NCBI GenBank assembly: GCA_014218235.1
Contig: CM024753.1
Span: 179,404,348-179,468,347, forward strand
DNA: 64,000 nt
Source: Colocasia esculenta
Lineage: Eukaryota > Streptophyta > Magnoliopsida > Alismatales > Araceae
Direction: 5' to 3'
A program made the translations under genes and the position numbers. The notes beneath the pieces are model-generated. The model ran no database searches and had not been told where the DNA came from. It saw nothing but the letters and a program-made list of their open reading frames with translations. Below, in pieces: positions 1-10,797 of the stretch. Within the stretch, counting starts at the first letter, position 1; each line of letters opens with the position of its first letter.

Positions 1-1049
1 TATCTGAGCAATGCAAAAATGTGCCTTAATGCTACCCCACATGACAATGCCTCTTAGCAATTGGAATCATGCCATCTTACTTGCATAACTGTGCATATGA
101 CCTCTTGGTATATCAAATGATGACCTAGAAAACATTGATCAAATCTAATGATTTTAGCATAACTCACTTGAATAACTCCCTTGTGGATTATCATGTTTCT
201 AAAATGGTTTGATAAGTAAGAAGGTTTCGAACTTAATATTTACATTAACCATTGACCTTGAGTGTTAAAAAAAAAAATTGAGAAAAGCTACCTGTTTCAA
301 ACACTCAAAAACTCATAAAAAGTATTTGAAATGGGACAAAGGCAGAGCAATGATGAGTATCATGAGTAACCGGGGACATGGGCATCACAAATGTCTGTCT
401 TCGCGTAAAAAAGTCTTTTCATTATCTCTAAACAATAGTATGATGGTCACTCACATTGAGTAACTGGGGGTACGGGCATCCCTCATGTCTACCTTCACGT
501 CAAAAGGTGAAAGTGATCCTAATTACTACTTTTCCCACATTAACTTGACAAAAGAAATTGTTCAATGTTTGAAATAGAGTGGAGCCTCCAAGATTTAAAT
601 CAAGAGCAATGGGTTGTCTATTGTCAATTGTTCATGTAGACATTGTCTTCATTTACCAACTGAACATCACCCACTAAGGTATATGATTTTCTTCAATGGT
701 TTTATTCAAAAGGGTTATTTATTTTCATATGTTTTTGAATGATGTATTCTAAATGCTATAACTTGATATTCCTGGAGTATTATCTCTTAACCATTGTAGA
801 ATTTTTATGTATCTTAATACTAGTGTTTATGACATTTTGTAGTGGGTATCACCTATTCTCAACCTTGCAATCTCATTTGAACACTCATTCCCCACTCATA
901 TCTTTCACAATTCAGTTATGTGGTCACACAATTCCTTGCTTCATTCTTTACTTGTGTGCACTCATTATCTTTTTGAATGTTGTCAAAAGGGGGAGAAACA
1001 TCAATTGTGCACAAATTGAAAATTTTGTCATCATCAAAAAGGGGGAGAA
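1..1049 (+). mobile_element. Element A: 3' internal region of a copia element running off the left edge
   Basis: No credible coding sequence is visible. The stretch is AT-rich and leads into a polypurine tract and an LTR, so it is read as the untranslated region between the last ORF and the 3' LTR of a plus-strand copia element whose body lies left of the window. It contains an imperfect repeat of about 52 bp (361-412 and 454-507), each copy with a GAGTAAC core, a GGGCATC block and a TTCRCGT block. Short open frames here, such as 739-1122, lack recognisable domains and end inside the LTR start, so they are not annotated as genes. Confidence 0.6.
984..1049 (+). promoter_or_regulatory. Paired polypurine tracts of element A
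   Basis: Two purine runs with the same core (AAAAGGGGGAGA) lie at 984-996 and 1036-1049. The second directly abuts the LTR start at 1050. In LTR retrotransposons this tract resists RNase H and primes plus-strand DNA synthesis. Duplicated tracts upstream of the LTR also occur in element F of this window. Confidence 0.75.
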
Positions 1050-2433
1050 TGTTGGGTTCTCATATTGGAGAATGTTGGGTTACAACAAGTGTTTAAATGT
1101 TTTTGATGATGAGCAATACTAATTGATGTTATGTTTGTTTTTGATGATGAACATTTCATGAACAAGACAAAATTGATGTGTTATGAATGTGTGAAACATG
1201 ATGAGAATGACAATTGGATGCAAATGAAACACATGTTTTATATGTTCATTATATCTCACTAATTATGTCTTTTAATGTAGGTGTGAATGTACACAAGACA
1301 AAGCCCAAAATCTAAGTGCAAAAGAACAAGACAAGTTGCTGGAATAGTGCCCTGTCAACAGATGAATAGTGCCATGTCGACAGATGAATAGTGCCATGTC
1401 GACAGATACACTGCCCTGTCGACAGATGAATAGTGCCCTGTCGACAGATACACACAGAAATCTATTTCCAGAAAGCCCAGTCTTCTGGATCATGCAACAC
1501 TGTTTGTTCCTGTCGACAGCAGCAAGTCGGCTGTCGACAAACGGAGTTTTTTGAAGATATAATGGCCGGGATATGATCTATATTTTGGTGTTTCCTTTTA
1601 GCGCGACTCTCTATGCTTGGACACCACTATATATGGATCATATGAGGCTATTTTTGCAGCAAGGAGCGACCATACCAAAACCCTAAGCAAAGGTCAAGAA
1701 GAAGGCTTTCTTCCTGCTGCCCTGTTTCATCTCTCTGCCCAGAACAAAGAAGAACAACCTTCCAAGCGGAGTTAAAGTCAGTTCATCCGTGATTCAAGCT
1801 TATCCATCAATTGATACTTGTCAAGACGAAGCTTGCAGTCTTCTGGACGACCAACGAGAAGAGATCTACATCGGGATTTGATTCTTCATCTCAAAACTCT
1901 TCTCTTTTCACTACTTTCATATATCTGTGTGTGTGCACTGATTTGAGATCAGTACGTGGATGTTGTGGAAGTGTGGATTGTTGTTATGATTACTTGTTTA
2001 CATCAGACAACGTGGTGTGTGGATCAGATCAAGGCTAGAGGATCTGATCTATTGTGAACCTGATCTAGCATGTATGTGTGTGGTTGAGCTGTTGTGCTCA
2101 TGTGTGTGTGTTGTACTCAATTGTTGAGTAGTGTGTCCTCACTGTGTGGGGGTGGACGTAGGAGTCACGTGGTGTGATCTCCGAACCACCTAAAAATCCA
2201 TTGTGCACTGTGGTTTGACTTGTGGTTTGCATTGTGTTGCGCTAGATGCATGCCTAGGGATTTCGTCTACACATTACTTATTGATTTATTCACACACGTT
2301 GAATCAGATCAAAGGGGTTTTGATTGAGTAGATCTTTTAATATGAAGTAATTTTTAAATTGCTTAAGTTTCCGCTGCAAATCTATTCAACCCCCCCTTCT
2401 AGCTTTGCCATTACCGAATATCCAATCCTAACA
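1050..2433 (+). repeat. Element A 3' LTR (SIRE-like copia)
   Basis: The LTR begins TGTTGGG directly after the polypurine tract and ends CCTAACA, a near-perfect terminal inverted repeat (TGTTGGG against TGTTAGG). A TATA-like box is at 1628-1635, the U3 carries a 22-bp tandem repeat (1346-1451), and the C-tract typical of this LTR class is near 2390. The sequence to the right is the gag gene of another element on the opposite strand, so A inserted into B. A near-duplicate of the first 18 bases recurs at 1073, an imperfect tandem duplication at the LTR edge. Confidence 0.75.
1346..1451 (+). repeat. 22-bp tandem repeat with TGTCGACA palindrome
   Basis: About five units of 22 bp alternate TAGTGCC(A/C)TG with TCGACAGATGAA. 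Each is centred on the 8-bp palindrome TGTCGACA. Two further palindromes lie at about 1510 and 1532. The array is in the U3 of LTR A, upstream of the TATA-like box, where enhancer repeats are usual. Confidence 0.85.
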
Positions 2434-3113
2434 ATATTTTCTTCTTCTTGGCTAATATATGTTGCAGTCTTCTAGACAACATTGCTTCTTCATCTTCGCT
2501 ATTACTTAGGCTTTCATTTTCATCTGACGATTCTTCTGATCCGTCCTCTTCAGCCTTGAGAGCATTGGAGTGCTTCTTTTTGCTAGAAGATTCTCCTAAC
2601 CTTTCCATGTTAATCTCATGGGCCATAAGGGATCTAATGAGTTTCTCTAAAGACATTCTCTTCAAATCATTTGCTTCCTCTATTGCTGTCACTTTGGGAG
2701 TCCAAGAGGATTGTAGGGATCTGAGGATTTTTCTTACCATGTCTCCCATCTCATAGCTTTTTCCTAATCCAGCTAACTCGTTGGTGATGTCGGTAAATCT
2801 GCTGAACATTTGTGTAATAGATTCTCCTGACTGCATCTGAAATCTCTCGTACTGTGTTACCAGAATATCTATTCTGGTTTCTTTTACTATGTCAGTACCT
2901 TCGTATGTGATTCTTAGCTTCTCCCACATCTCCATCGCTGATTTGCAGGCTGAAACTCTATTGAATTCTTTCTTGCTCAGTGCACAGCATAATATGCTCT
3001 TAGCTTTGCAGTTGAGAGATATCTTCTTTCTATCATCTTCTGTCCATTTGTCCTTTTCGTTGGTGACTAGAACGTCTCCTTCTTCTACAATTGACCAGAT
3101 TTGAAAGTCGAAG
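2434..3113 (-). pseudogene. Element B gag, main fragment (SIRE-like copia)
   Basis: Minus-strand reading gives a copia gag (UBN2-type) closely matching the gag of element F at 14814. Shared landmarks are the IWSIVEEGD block, MEMWEKLRITYEGTD, SITQMFSRF, SSWTPKVTAIEEANDLKRMS and the acidic serine-rich stretch before RRLQ. The reading ends in KKKK at about 2435, where LTR A starts and adds a foreign tail. The upstream end at 3113 is the CGAAG target duplication of solo LTR C, and the missing N terminus continues at 6694-6805. The zinc knuckle and pol are absent because A replaced or displaced them. Gag would form the cytoplasmic retrotransposon particle. Confidence 0.85.
3109..3113. repeat. Target-site duplication CGAAG, left copy (element C)
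   Basis: CGAAG here is repeated at 6694-6698, immediately outside the TG...CA ends of LTR C. Using one copy, the gag frame of B reads through the junction (Gly-Phe-Asp). Confidence 0.9.
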
Positions 3114-6100
3114 TGTAACGTCGCGCGTTTTCCGGATCCCCGTGGATCCAGGTTTAGCGGGATTGGTGGCCAATGTGAGGCCCATTAGTGTGGTGTGTTC
3201 TTATTAGATCCTTACCGGGTTTGGTTATGGGTCTATGTTGGTGTTCAGTACGCTGGACATCAACAGTGTGTTGGCGTCCAGGTGGGTGACGTCGACTTTG
3301 TGTTGGCAGCCATGGTGTGCCGTTAACATGGTTTTAGCATCCATCGATGTAGACGTCCATTGCTTGAACTTGGCGTCAAGCGATGTGGACGTCTGTGGGG
3401 TGGCGGTTTGGTTAGCGGCATATGTGTTGACGTTAACCTGACGCACCTGTGTTTTTATGGCAGACCCGAGCCCTGTTCTTTCCCCTCTCTCTCCCTTCCT
3501 CTTCCCCCACCTTCACCCTTGAGCTTCTTTGCGAGTTCTGACGGTCGGCGGGAGCTCGTGGGAAGGCTGTGGTGCGCGTGGTAGCTGCAGATCGGGCGGG
3601 GAATGGCGGATTGGGGTGTGGTGTTCGTGGGGCGTTTCTCAGGTTTCGGCGTGATTCAAGGTTTTTCGGGAGTTTAATTGTGTTTCTGAGGTAGGGGTCG
3701 AGCCCTGTTAGCTTGTTAGAAACATTAAAACACGATTTAACCACTTGAATCAGCATGATAATGCATTTCCGGAGTAAGTTGCACCATGAAGGGATAATGG
3801 GTAGTTTGAGTAATTTAATGTACGTAGCATGCTGTGTTGGGTTGTTTTGGGTTCATGCATGTTTAAAGAACCGTTCCAGTACATTTTCTTGTAGTTTTAA
3901 CGGTTGGAAAACCTGTAGAGCTGGATTAGGGTTTCTGCAGGGTTTAAGGCCGGAGAACTTGGCGTCAAGATCGCTTGTCGCCAAGCTCATCAGTCGGGAT
4001 ATAAACGGCTAGATCGCTTGCTGTCTACTTCCTATAAGCGGCAGTCGATGTTTCCGCCAACTTGTGCATGTATCCATGCAGTGTGGTTTACGTAGCTTTT
4101 CTGGTTATAAATATTACGTGTTTGTGTGTGCATGGCGATGACCGGTGTGAGCCAGTGCACTTGTTATGCTCTTGGATCATACTGCTCATGTAATGGGCAT
4201 GTTTTACGTGAATGATATGTGATGTGCGTAATTGCTTTACGCAGTATGTGTGGTGCGTTGGCACCCGTGGCACTCTTGGAGTGCGTTGTCCATGTGTTGG
4301 ACATCCGGTTTATGTGGTAGACGTGTGGTACACCAACTAGGGTGTAATATACACGTGTTGTTTACGTGGTTTGAGTGTGTGTATACTACACACTTTGTTG
4401 TAATATAATTCTTATGATTTGTCGTAGTAACTGGGCTATGAGGTTCCTGTGTGAGCCTAGCTATGACTTTGTGGTGTTTAGGCAGTGAAGGTCCATACCG
4501 ACCTAGCCCTGGTTCGTTGTTGTCTTTCGAATAATATTATATTGATTCATGAAGTAAGTGGTGTGTGTTGCCACAGAGGTCATGAGATGACCAATGATAG
4601 GCAAGTTTGTGGTTCAGGTTTGTGTTGGTGTGGGATAGCTTTGGGGTCATATGACGACCGATGTTAAGCTAATCCTAACACTTGTATATCGTAAATTATA
4701 AGTAAAGGCTATATGTGTAAGTACCGTGGTTTGAGCTAGCCGAGTGTGGTGGTCCGGCGCCTATTCCGGAATGCCTCTCTAGTCGGGTACCCCAGGTTCT
4801 TTGTGAGCCAGGCACGTGTGTTTGTTGTGCTCGGGGTTTTGTCCCGGTACTGGTGTTGTACCGTTGAGGTCTGTGTCGTCTTCCTGGACACCCTCACTCC
4901 TGTGTTTGAGTTGTACGTCCGGCTGAGGGAAAGACGGCAGTGGGACAGCGACTTCCCAGAGTTTGTTCTTGTGTCGCTTGTAGCGCGCTCGTAGTTGGGG
5001 GTACGGACACCAGTAGACGTCACTGGTCCCCAGCTAGTCCTGTTTTCCAGTGCCTCACTTTAGAGTGCTCCGGCCATAGACTCTAGAGGTGCCAGGCATA
5101 GGCCTGCAGCTGTGTGTCTGCAGGTGTGGTGTTGGTTGGTCTCCACAGTTATTTGACTTCTTCCTTGTGGAGCGGCAGTTGGACCTTTCGTCCGTGACTG
5201 CGAGGCTGAGAGGTTGTTCTTGTGTTGTGTTGTCCGGGTTGGATATTGGCCTGATCAGCCAGTAGTCCGTTCCCGTGTGGTGGCGTCGTTCCCTTCCGAC
5301 TCGTGCTTTGCTACTTGTCGTGAGTTTGTGGTTTGTAACTCGTGGTCGAGGTTTGACCCGTTCGAGGTGTGCCCTGGTGTTGGCACAGTTGTGACTAAGT
5401 TGTGGTTTGTGTGACTCGTCGATTAAGGTTTCACTTGTAATGTTGTGTCTAAGTGAAGGCACAATATAATTGTGGTCCAGTATGGTGTTTACCACCTTCT
5501 TGTACCCTTTGTTCGGGTGTTTGTGTTGTGGTACCTCAGAGTAGCAGGTACCTATTTCCTTTGTGGGTTACTTTGTAGTTTTGTGGTGGTACATTGTGTA
5601 CCAACCTTTCCGGGTACTGTGTGTTATGGAGGTCTAGTAGTTTGACCTGCCACTTGTTGTATCCTTATTGTTTTAAGTAGATCTTTGTTTATATTTTATT
5701 GTGGATTAGTTTGTGATTATTAATACGTTACCTTTGTGGGTATTTTGTCGATGAGGCTTGTGGCTTAGGCATATTGTGGTTTAGTAGAGCTATGCTCCGT
5801 GGAGGCCGTGTGAGACCTTCCACTTGTTGAGTTTTACTCTTCTTGGGTATGATTCCAATTATAGTTTTAGTGTGTTATGGATTGGCTTTGTGGTAGCCAG
5901 TTCTGTTACCTTGTGTGTAGTTTTCGATGTAGTGTGGTTTGGAGTATAAAGGACCAGCTCTTTGTTAGCAGTCCTGTTATTCAAGTACTTGAGGTTTGCC
6001 TGTGAAGCTTGCAGCTTAGGCAGTGACCTGCCTGTGTGGCTTATAGTTTAGACAACCCGTTGTCGTAGCAGTGTGCCAGTGAGACTGTGGTTTAGGCACT

Positions 6101-6693
6101 TTAGTAGTTGGGCTGACTAATGATTTTATGTTAGTTCTGTAGTCCTACTTTTCTTTTAAGAACGTTACGTTATTAACATGAGTATGTTTAATTGTTATTT
6201 ATTATCATGATGTGAGCATGAAATGGTTTGGCTATTGATGTTGCCAGTGAGACCCGTTGAGGTTGAGGTGTTTGTGGTTACGGTGTTGTTTTGGGTAGCC
6301 CCTACTGAGCCAGTGACTTGTTGAGGCTCACTCCCCTACAGTTCTTTTCAGGGCTTGCCGTGTGTTTGGCTTGCAGCGGCGTTGGGTCAGACTTGTACCA
6401 CCAGCAGTTCTTTAGTAGTTAGTGTTGTGTGAGCTTGTGCTCCCTCGGGGTATGCCCCAAGTAGTTGTACTTTCTTTTAAATTGGACATGTACTAATGTA
6501 ATGGGACAGTTGTACAAATACTGTGAACAGATATGAGCACATGTACTTTCTTGTGTCTCATATTCTTGTGGTTTGTCTTTTATACTCTTACTGGACACGT
6601 GTGTGAGATATCCCTTGAGAGACTTCGGTTCGTTCGCGGGAGGCGGATTTGGATATGGAGCCTTAATGAGCATAAATACCCCGGTCCGTCACA
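3114..6693 (+). mobile_element. Element C: solo LTR, Del/Tekay-like gypsy
   Basis: A 3,580-bp block begins TGTAACGTCGCG, ends GGTCCGTCACA and is flanked by a perfect 5-bp duplication. No second LTR copy, primer site or pol motif lies inside, so it is a solo LTR left by recombination between the two LTRs of a full element. The ends resemble chromovirus (Del/Tekay) LTRs, and the size fits that lineage; the family assignment is inference. The sequence is rich in G and T on the plus strand from about 4100 to 6400. Open frames inside have no recognisable domain. Orientation is set from the end motifs. Confidence 0.8.
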
Positions 6694-6698
6694 CGAAG
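6694..6698. repeat. Target-site duplication CGAAG, right copy (element C)
   Basis: Matches 3109-3113 exactly and adjoins the terminal CA of LTR C. Confidence 0.9.
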
Positions 6699-6805
6699 CC
6701 TTGTAGGAAGTATTTCATTCTTGTTTTCCAATATGTGTAATCTTCTCCATCGAATAGAGGTGGCATGTTGACTGACTGGCCTTCGAAGTGACCTTGGGCT
6801 GCCAT
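6699..6805 (-). pseudogene. Element B gag, N-terminal fragment
   Basis: On the minus strand an ATG at 6805 opens MAAQG and then a copia gag N terminus with the LFDGEDY-YWKTRM block, as at the start of the element F gag. It runs into the CGAAG duplication at 6698, where solo LTR C cuts it; the continuation is 2434-3113. The start is supported by its spacing of about 50 bases from the primer site at 6857-6868, the same as in F. Confidence 0.88.
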
Positions 6806-6856
6806 GTGATCTTTTCTCTTCAGATCGTTGGATCTTCTTCTTTGTCGAAGAGACTA

Positions 6857-6868
6857 GCTCTGATACCA
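6857..6868 (-). promoter_or_regulatory. Element B primer binding site (iMet tRNA)
   Basis: The minus strand reads TGGTATCAGAGC, complementary to the 3' end of plant initiator methionine tRNA, two bases from the end of LTR B. It would prime minus-strand DNA synthesis. Confidence 0.93.
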
Positions 6869-6870
6869 CT

Positions 6871-8886
6871 TGTTGCCCAGCTAGCTAGCCCAGAGGGGGG
6901 GGTGAATGGGATATTAAAAATATTTAATATTTAAAACCTGTTCATAGAATAGTCACAAAAACACACTTCGCAGATTGTTAGTGTTAGTGAAGGAAAAATC
7001 GAACACTCAAAAGCAATCACACGACACAGAGAAATATCCTGGTTCGGATCTCCTCTCCTTAGGAGTCCTACGTTCAGTCCCTGAGCAATATCTCAGGATT
7101 TCACTAACAAGGGTACAGTCCCCCTTAAGGACACTACAGCACCCCAGCAGATCTTCCTTCACCCGAAGGGAACAACACCCTGGATACCCCACCAGGTCTT
7201 CCTTCACAACCGAAGGGAACAAAATAGGAAAAGTGAAATTAGATCAAGCCCCTAGATCAAGCTTATACAATGTTAGATCTGAAGCTAACTGAGAGGAAGA
7301 TCTACAGTGAGGGACACTCTCAGTTTACAGAAGCTCTCAAGACTAACACACTAAATGCAGAGAGCTAAGAGCTTGAACAGAAGGGAGTGAGGCTTTGCTC
7401 TTCAGAATGCTCGCAGAAAGCTTGTCAAGGATTTTCATTTTTGAAACTCTCTGTCATTTCTTCTGGAGCTTCAGTCTTCTATATATATCTTCTATTTGAA
7501 AATTTGAACGTTGAAGTGCCCGTTGTCTCTAAGCTTTTGTTTACGTTAGACTGCATGGTCCTGTAGAGCTTCCCGTTCAACGGTCTTCATGCACGCACTG
7601 AGAGAAGATCTTATGTAATATCCTTTGGCTTCTATTTTGTCCAACGTTGTATGACGAGTGCTGTCAGAAACTTGCACGCATTACAAGCTTAAACAATAGA
7701 CAACTAAGCTGTCTCTTATTGTCAGTCAACATTAGATTGATTTTATACAGAAGTAGAAGTTCCATTCTGTTCTTCTAAAAAGATGTTTACAGAATAAGCA
7801 TGAGAATGGAAGATATTGTATGCATGCATTACAGTGATATGTACTATCGTAATAAATGCATGGCTGTCAAAAAGATATACGTGAGGACTTTGACTTTTTT
7901 TTAACGTATTAAAAAATTAGCTCGAAAACGAAACCATTATTTTCCATGAAATCGTTACATGTATGACTTATGAAATCATTATGCAAATGAATTGATATTA
8001 ATGTAAATCGTTGAGCACTTATAAGCAAATCGTTATGCACAAGTCATTATAATCAAATCGTTAAAGACAATGTGAATGAATCGTTATTTACTGTATCCAA
8101 TCGTTATAAGAGTAAATCATTATGACTGTATAGGCAAATCGTTGTGAACCAAGTCGTTACGAGCAAATCGCTGTTCTTTACTTAAGAAATCGATGTGATC
8201 ACTAGAGAAATCGTTATGATAGTAAATCGTTATGTCTGCTAAAGAAATCGTTATGATAGAAAATCATTACGATCACTAAAGAAATCGTTACGAGGGTCAA
8301 ATCGTTACGAGGGTCAAATCGTTACGAATACTTAACAAATCGATGTGAGGGCAAATCGTTGCGATCACTTAACGAATCGTTGTGACCACTAAAGAAATCG
8401 TTATGATAGCAAATCGTTGCGATCACTAAAGAAATCGTTACGAGGGTAAATCGTTACGAGTACTTAACAAATCGATGTGAGGGAAAATCGTTACGAATAC
8501 TTAACAAATCGATGTGAGGGCAAATCGTTGCGATCACTTATCGAATCGTTATGACCACTAAAGAAATTGTTCTGATAGCAAATCGTTACGATCATTAAAG
8601 AAATCGTTATGAGGGCAAATCGTTGCGATCACTTATCGAATCATTGTAGCTTTGATGAAATCGTTATGACTTACAGAGAATAGTTGTGGACTTAGACAAA
8701 TATTGATGCTTTAAACTCTCACTGTGTAGTGTGATGAATACTTACTTGATTGGCTTGTTTTCCCTTGGTTTATTTCCTGTGTTTAGACTTCATAGAAAGT
8801 ATGTTAGTAACCTTTATTATAGTTTTGTTAATCACCAAAATAGATATGTAATTTATTTAAATTACATGGGGATAAACTAATCATCA
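6871..8886 (-). repeat. Element B 5' LTR (SIRE-like copia)
   Basis: On the minus strand the LTR begins TGATGATTAG at 8886 and ends CTGGGCAACA at 6871, the same end sequences as LTRs F and N. It holds a TATATATA box at about 7481-7488, the C-tract (read as G here, about 6893-6900), the GAAGGAAGACC module (7140-7220) and the ATCGTTA array. The LTR is about 2.0 kb. The other LTR of B is not in the window because A interrupts the element. Confidence 0.88.
7905..8690 (-). repeat. Tandem array of AATCGTTA units in U3 of LTR B
   Basis: Dozens of copies of AAATCGTTAYGA, spaced about 19 to 20 bases, occur on the plus strand (TAACGATTT on the minus). The array is upstream of the TATA-like box in element sense. 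It is homologous to the 59-bp arrays of LTRs F and N but more degenerate in period. Confidence 0.85.
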
Positions 8887-10140
8887 TATTATTGGTGCTC
8901 CATCACTGGTTTGTATTATTTATGCTTGTTATTGTACAATTTGTGTGTACTCTTTTTAAGGTTGCTCGTTATTAGCCTATTATTTCTTTGACCTTCTTAA
9001 CAGACTTTAGATATGATAGATGAGAAGGACAATATGAAGTTGGTGGATAGAAGTCTTGAGTTTTATCATGATGTTTAGAAGAATGTTATATTGATTTTAG
9101 TTACATTGGTGGGCATTGTATGCATTTAGAAATTTTAAGTTAGTGTTTGGACAAGTTATGTTGACGGAAATGTATTTTGGTGTTTGGACAATTTATTTTC
9201 GCAGTTGTTAAATAGATGGCGAATGTTGAACATTGGATATTTTTTTGAATAGATGGTGAATGTTGAACATTGGAATGTATACAAATTATGTTTTTCCACA
9301 ATTAATCATTTTATTTTTTCCATCCACATTGTGATATGCTTATGAATGACATTATTTGAAAACAGGTGATTGGCATTGATTTGTGTCGATAACAATTGCA
9401 AACAAGTGATTGGTGTTTGATAGGTTATGTATGTTTAAATGAGAAACAAGTCAGATTCGTAATGTATGAACAAAAATATGTTAAATAACACAGGTTATTC
9501 AAGCATGTATAAGGCAAGTTCATGGGCAGCCTTCTCCACTAGTTAAATTAAAATTTAATGTTGATAGATGTTCTAGAGATCACGTAGGTGCTTCTACAAG
9601 TGTTGTTATCCTTAAAATTTATATTTTAAGCATGCAAAACAAAAGTTCAACCTAGGATCAAAAATATCTTTAATATAAAAAAGAAAATATAATTTTGATT
9701 TAAATTATAATATTTATTATGTTCAATAGATGCACTACAAGTATATAAATTAAGATTTTAGTTTAAAAAATATATTTTTTTTATTTTTAAAGCTAATAAA
9801 TAAATTATAATTTAATATAATAAAGATTACGTGAAGATTTTATACACAAAATTTTTTGTTCAAAGATATACACATCGTTCTTAGTGTGCATATTTTTTTA
9901 AAATTATCTTAAAATGACCTCATCGAAGAGAATTTGTACAGAAAACTTAAATTAAAAGATATAATAATATTTAAAAAAATCAATAAGTTATCCCCATTCT
10001 TATCCTCTTTTGTACCAAACACATTTTAATGATATCCTCTTTTCTTATTCTTAACTATACCAAATGACATGGGGATAAGATATAGTACAAGGGATGACAT
10101 ATCCCTATCCTTATTGTTTTTATTCAGATATCAAAGAGGG
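8887..10140. other. AT-rich stretch without recognisable genes
   Basis: I see no coding region, domain or LTR end. Composition is strongly A/T with many short homopolymers. At 9988-10110 there are inverted copies of a CTTATCCCCAT motif that could be the arms of a small hairpin or a MITE-like relic, too weak to call. Confidence 0.4.
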
Positions 10141-10407
10141 AGAGAATACCCAGTTTTCAAAGATTGTGGCCCCACAATCACACATATATAGGTGGATTCT
10201 CCAAGAATACCTACTACGGTCCATACACTGCCTAACTTAGGCCTTGAATCCATCAAGAGCATAGCTTCATCCTAAAGCCGTTACAGTCACATGCACCTTT
10301 TCATCATAGGATGGGTTCAATACAAGGTGCAATCAAGTTGATAATTAGCTCGTGTTCCACATTGAACCGTCTTCAGTAAGATAGGTTGGGTTTCTTCTAA
10401 TGGAAAC
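10141..10407 (-). mobile_element. Element D: 3' untranslated or LTR region
   Basis: This lies directly downstream (minus sense) of the D pol stop codon at about 10408. A minus-strand AATAAA near 10120 could serve as poly(A) signal. The far end of the LTR was not located. Confidence 0.35.
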
Positions 10408-10797
10408 TTAACTAATGGGTTTAAGCCCCATCCCTTTTGATGATTCAAACACTTGTTTCTTTTCTAGTCCCTTAATAAAGGGATCAGCAAGATTGAATAT
10501 TGATGTTATGAATTCTAGTGAGATAATTCCTAATTTTTACTCTTATAGAATTCCATCTAATGTTCATCTGCCTCCTTTTTCCATTGATGGTGGTTTGTTT
10601 CACTTTATCTATTATTGACCTACCGTCACAATGTACTGAAATGGATGGCAATGGTTTGTTGATGATAGGTACATCCAATAGTAAATTCTTAAGCCACTCT
10701 GCTTCAGAACAAGCAATATCAAAAGCAAATAATTATGCTTCCATGGTAGATCTAGCAATGATACTTTGTTTACTAGACTTCCAAGATACAGCACCAC
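10408..10797 (-). pseudogene. Element D copia RNase H, C-terminal part
   Basis: Minus-strand translation gives the copia RNase H block AVSWKSSKQSIIARSTMEA, then an EAEWL motif and a CDG/IID region, and ends with LADPFIKGL...SSKGMGLKPIS and a stop codon. An in-frame stop follows STMEA, so the copy is dead. RNase H would degrade the RNA template during reverse transcription. The upstream part (GYIFTLGGG) continues at 12504-12537 across solo LTR E. The lineage differs from F and may be Tork-like (inference). Confidence 0.85.
10793..10797. repeat. Target-site duplication ACCAC, left copy (element E)
   Basis: Repeated at 12504-12508 outside LTR E. Removing E and one copy restores the RNase H glycine run. 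Confidence 0.9.

Noticed and set aside
739..1122. 127-codon open frame at the left end
   Set aside because: No domain; it runs through the polypurine tract into the LTR.
3433..3756. 107-codon minus-strand frame in solo LTR C
   Set aside because: Arg/Pro-rich antisense of a pyrimidine-rich leader; no domain.
9988..10110. Possible MITE with CTTATCCCCAT inverted arms
   Set aside because: Arms match over only about 11 bases and no target duplication was found.
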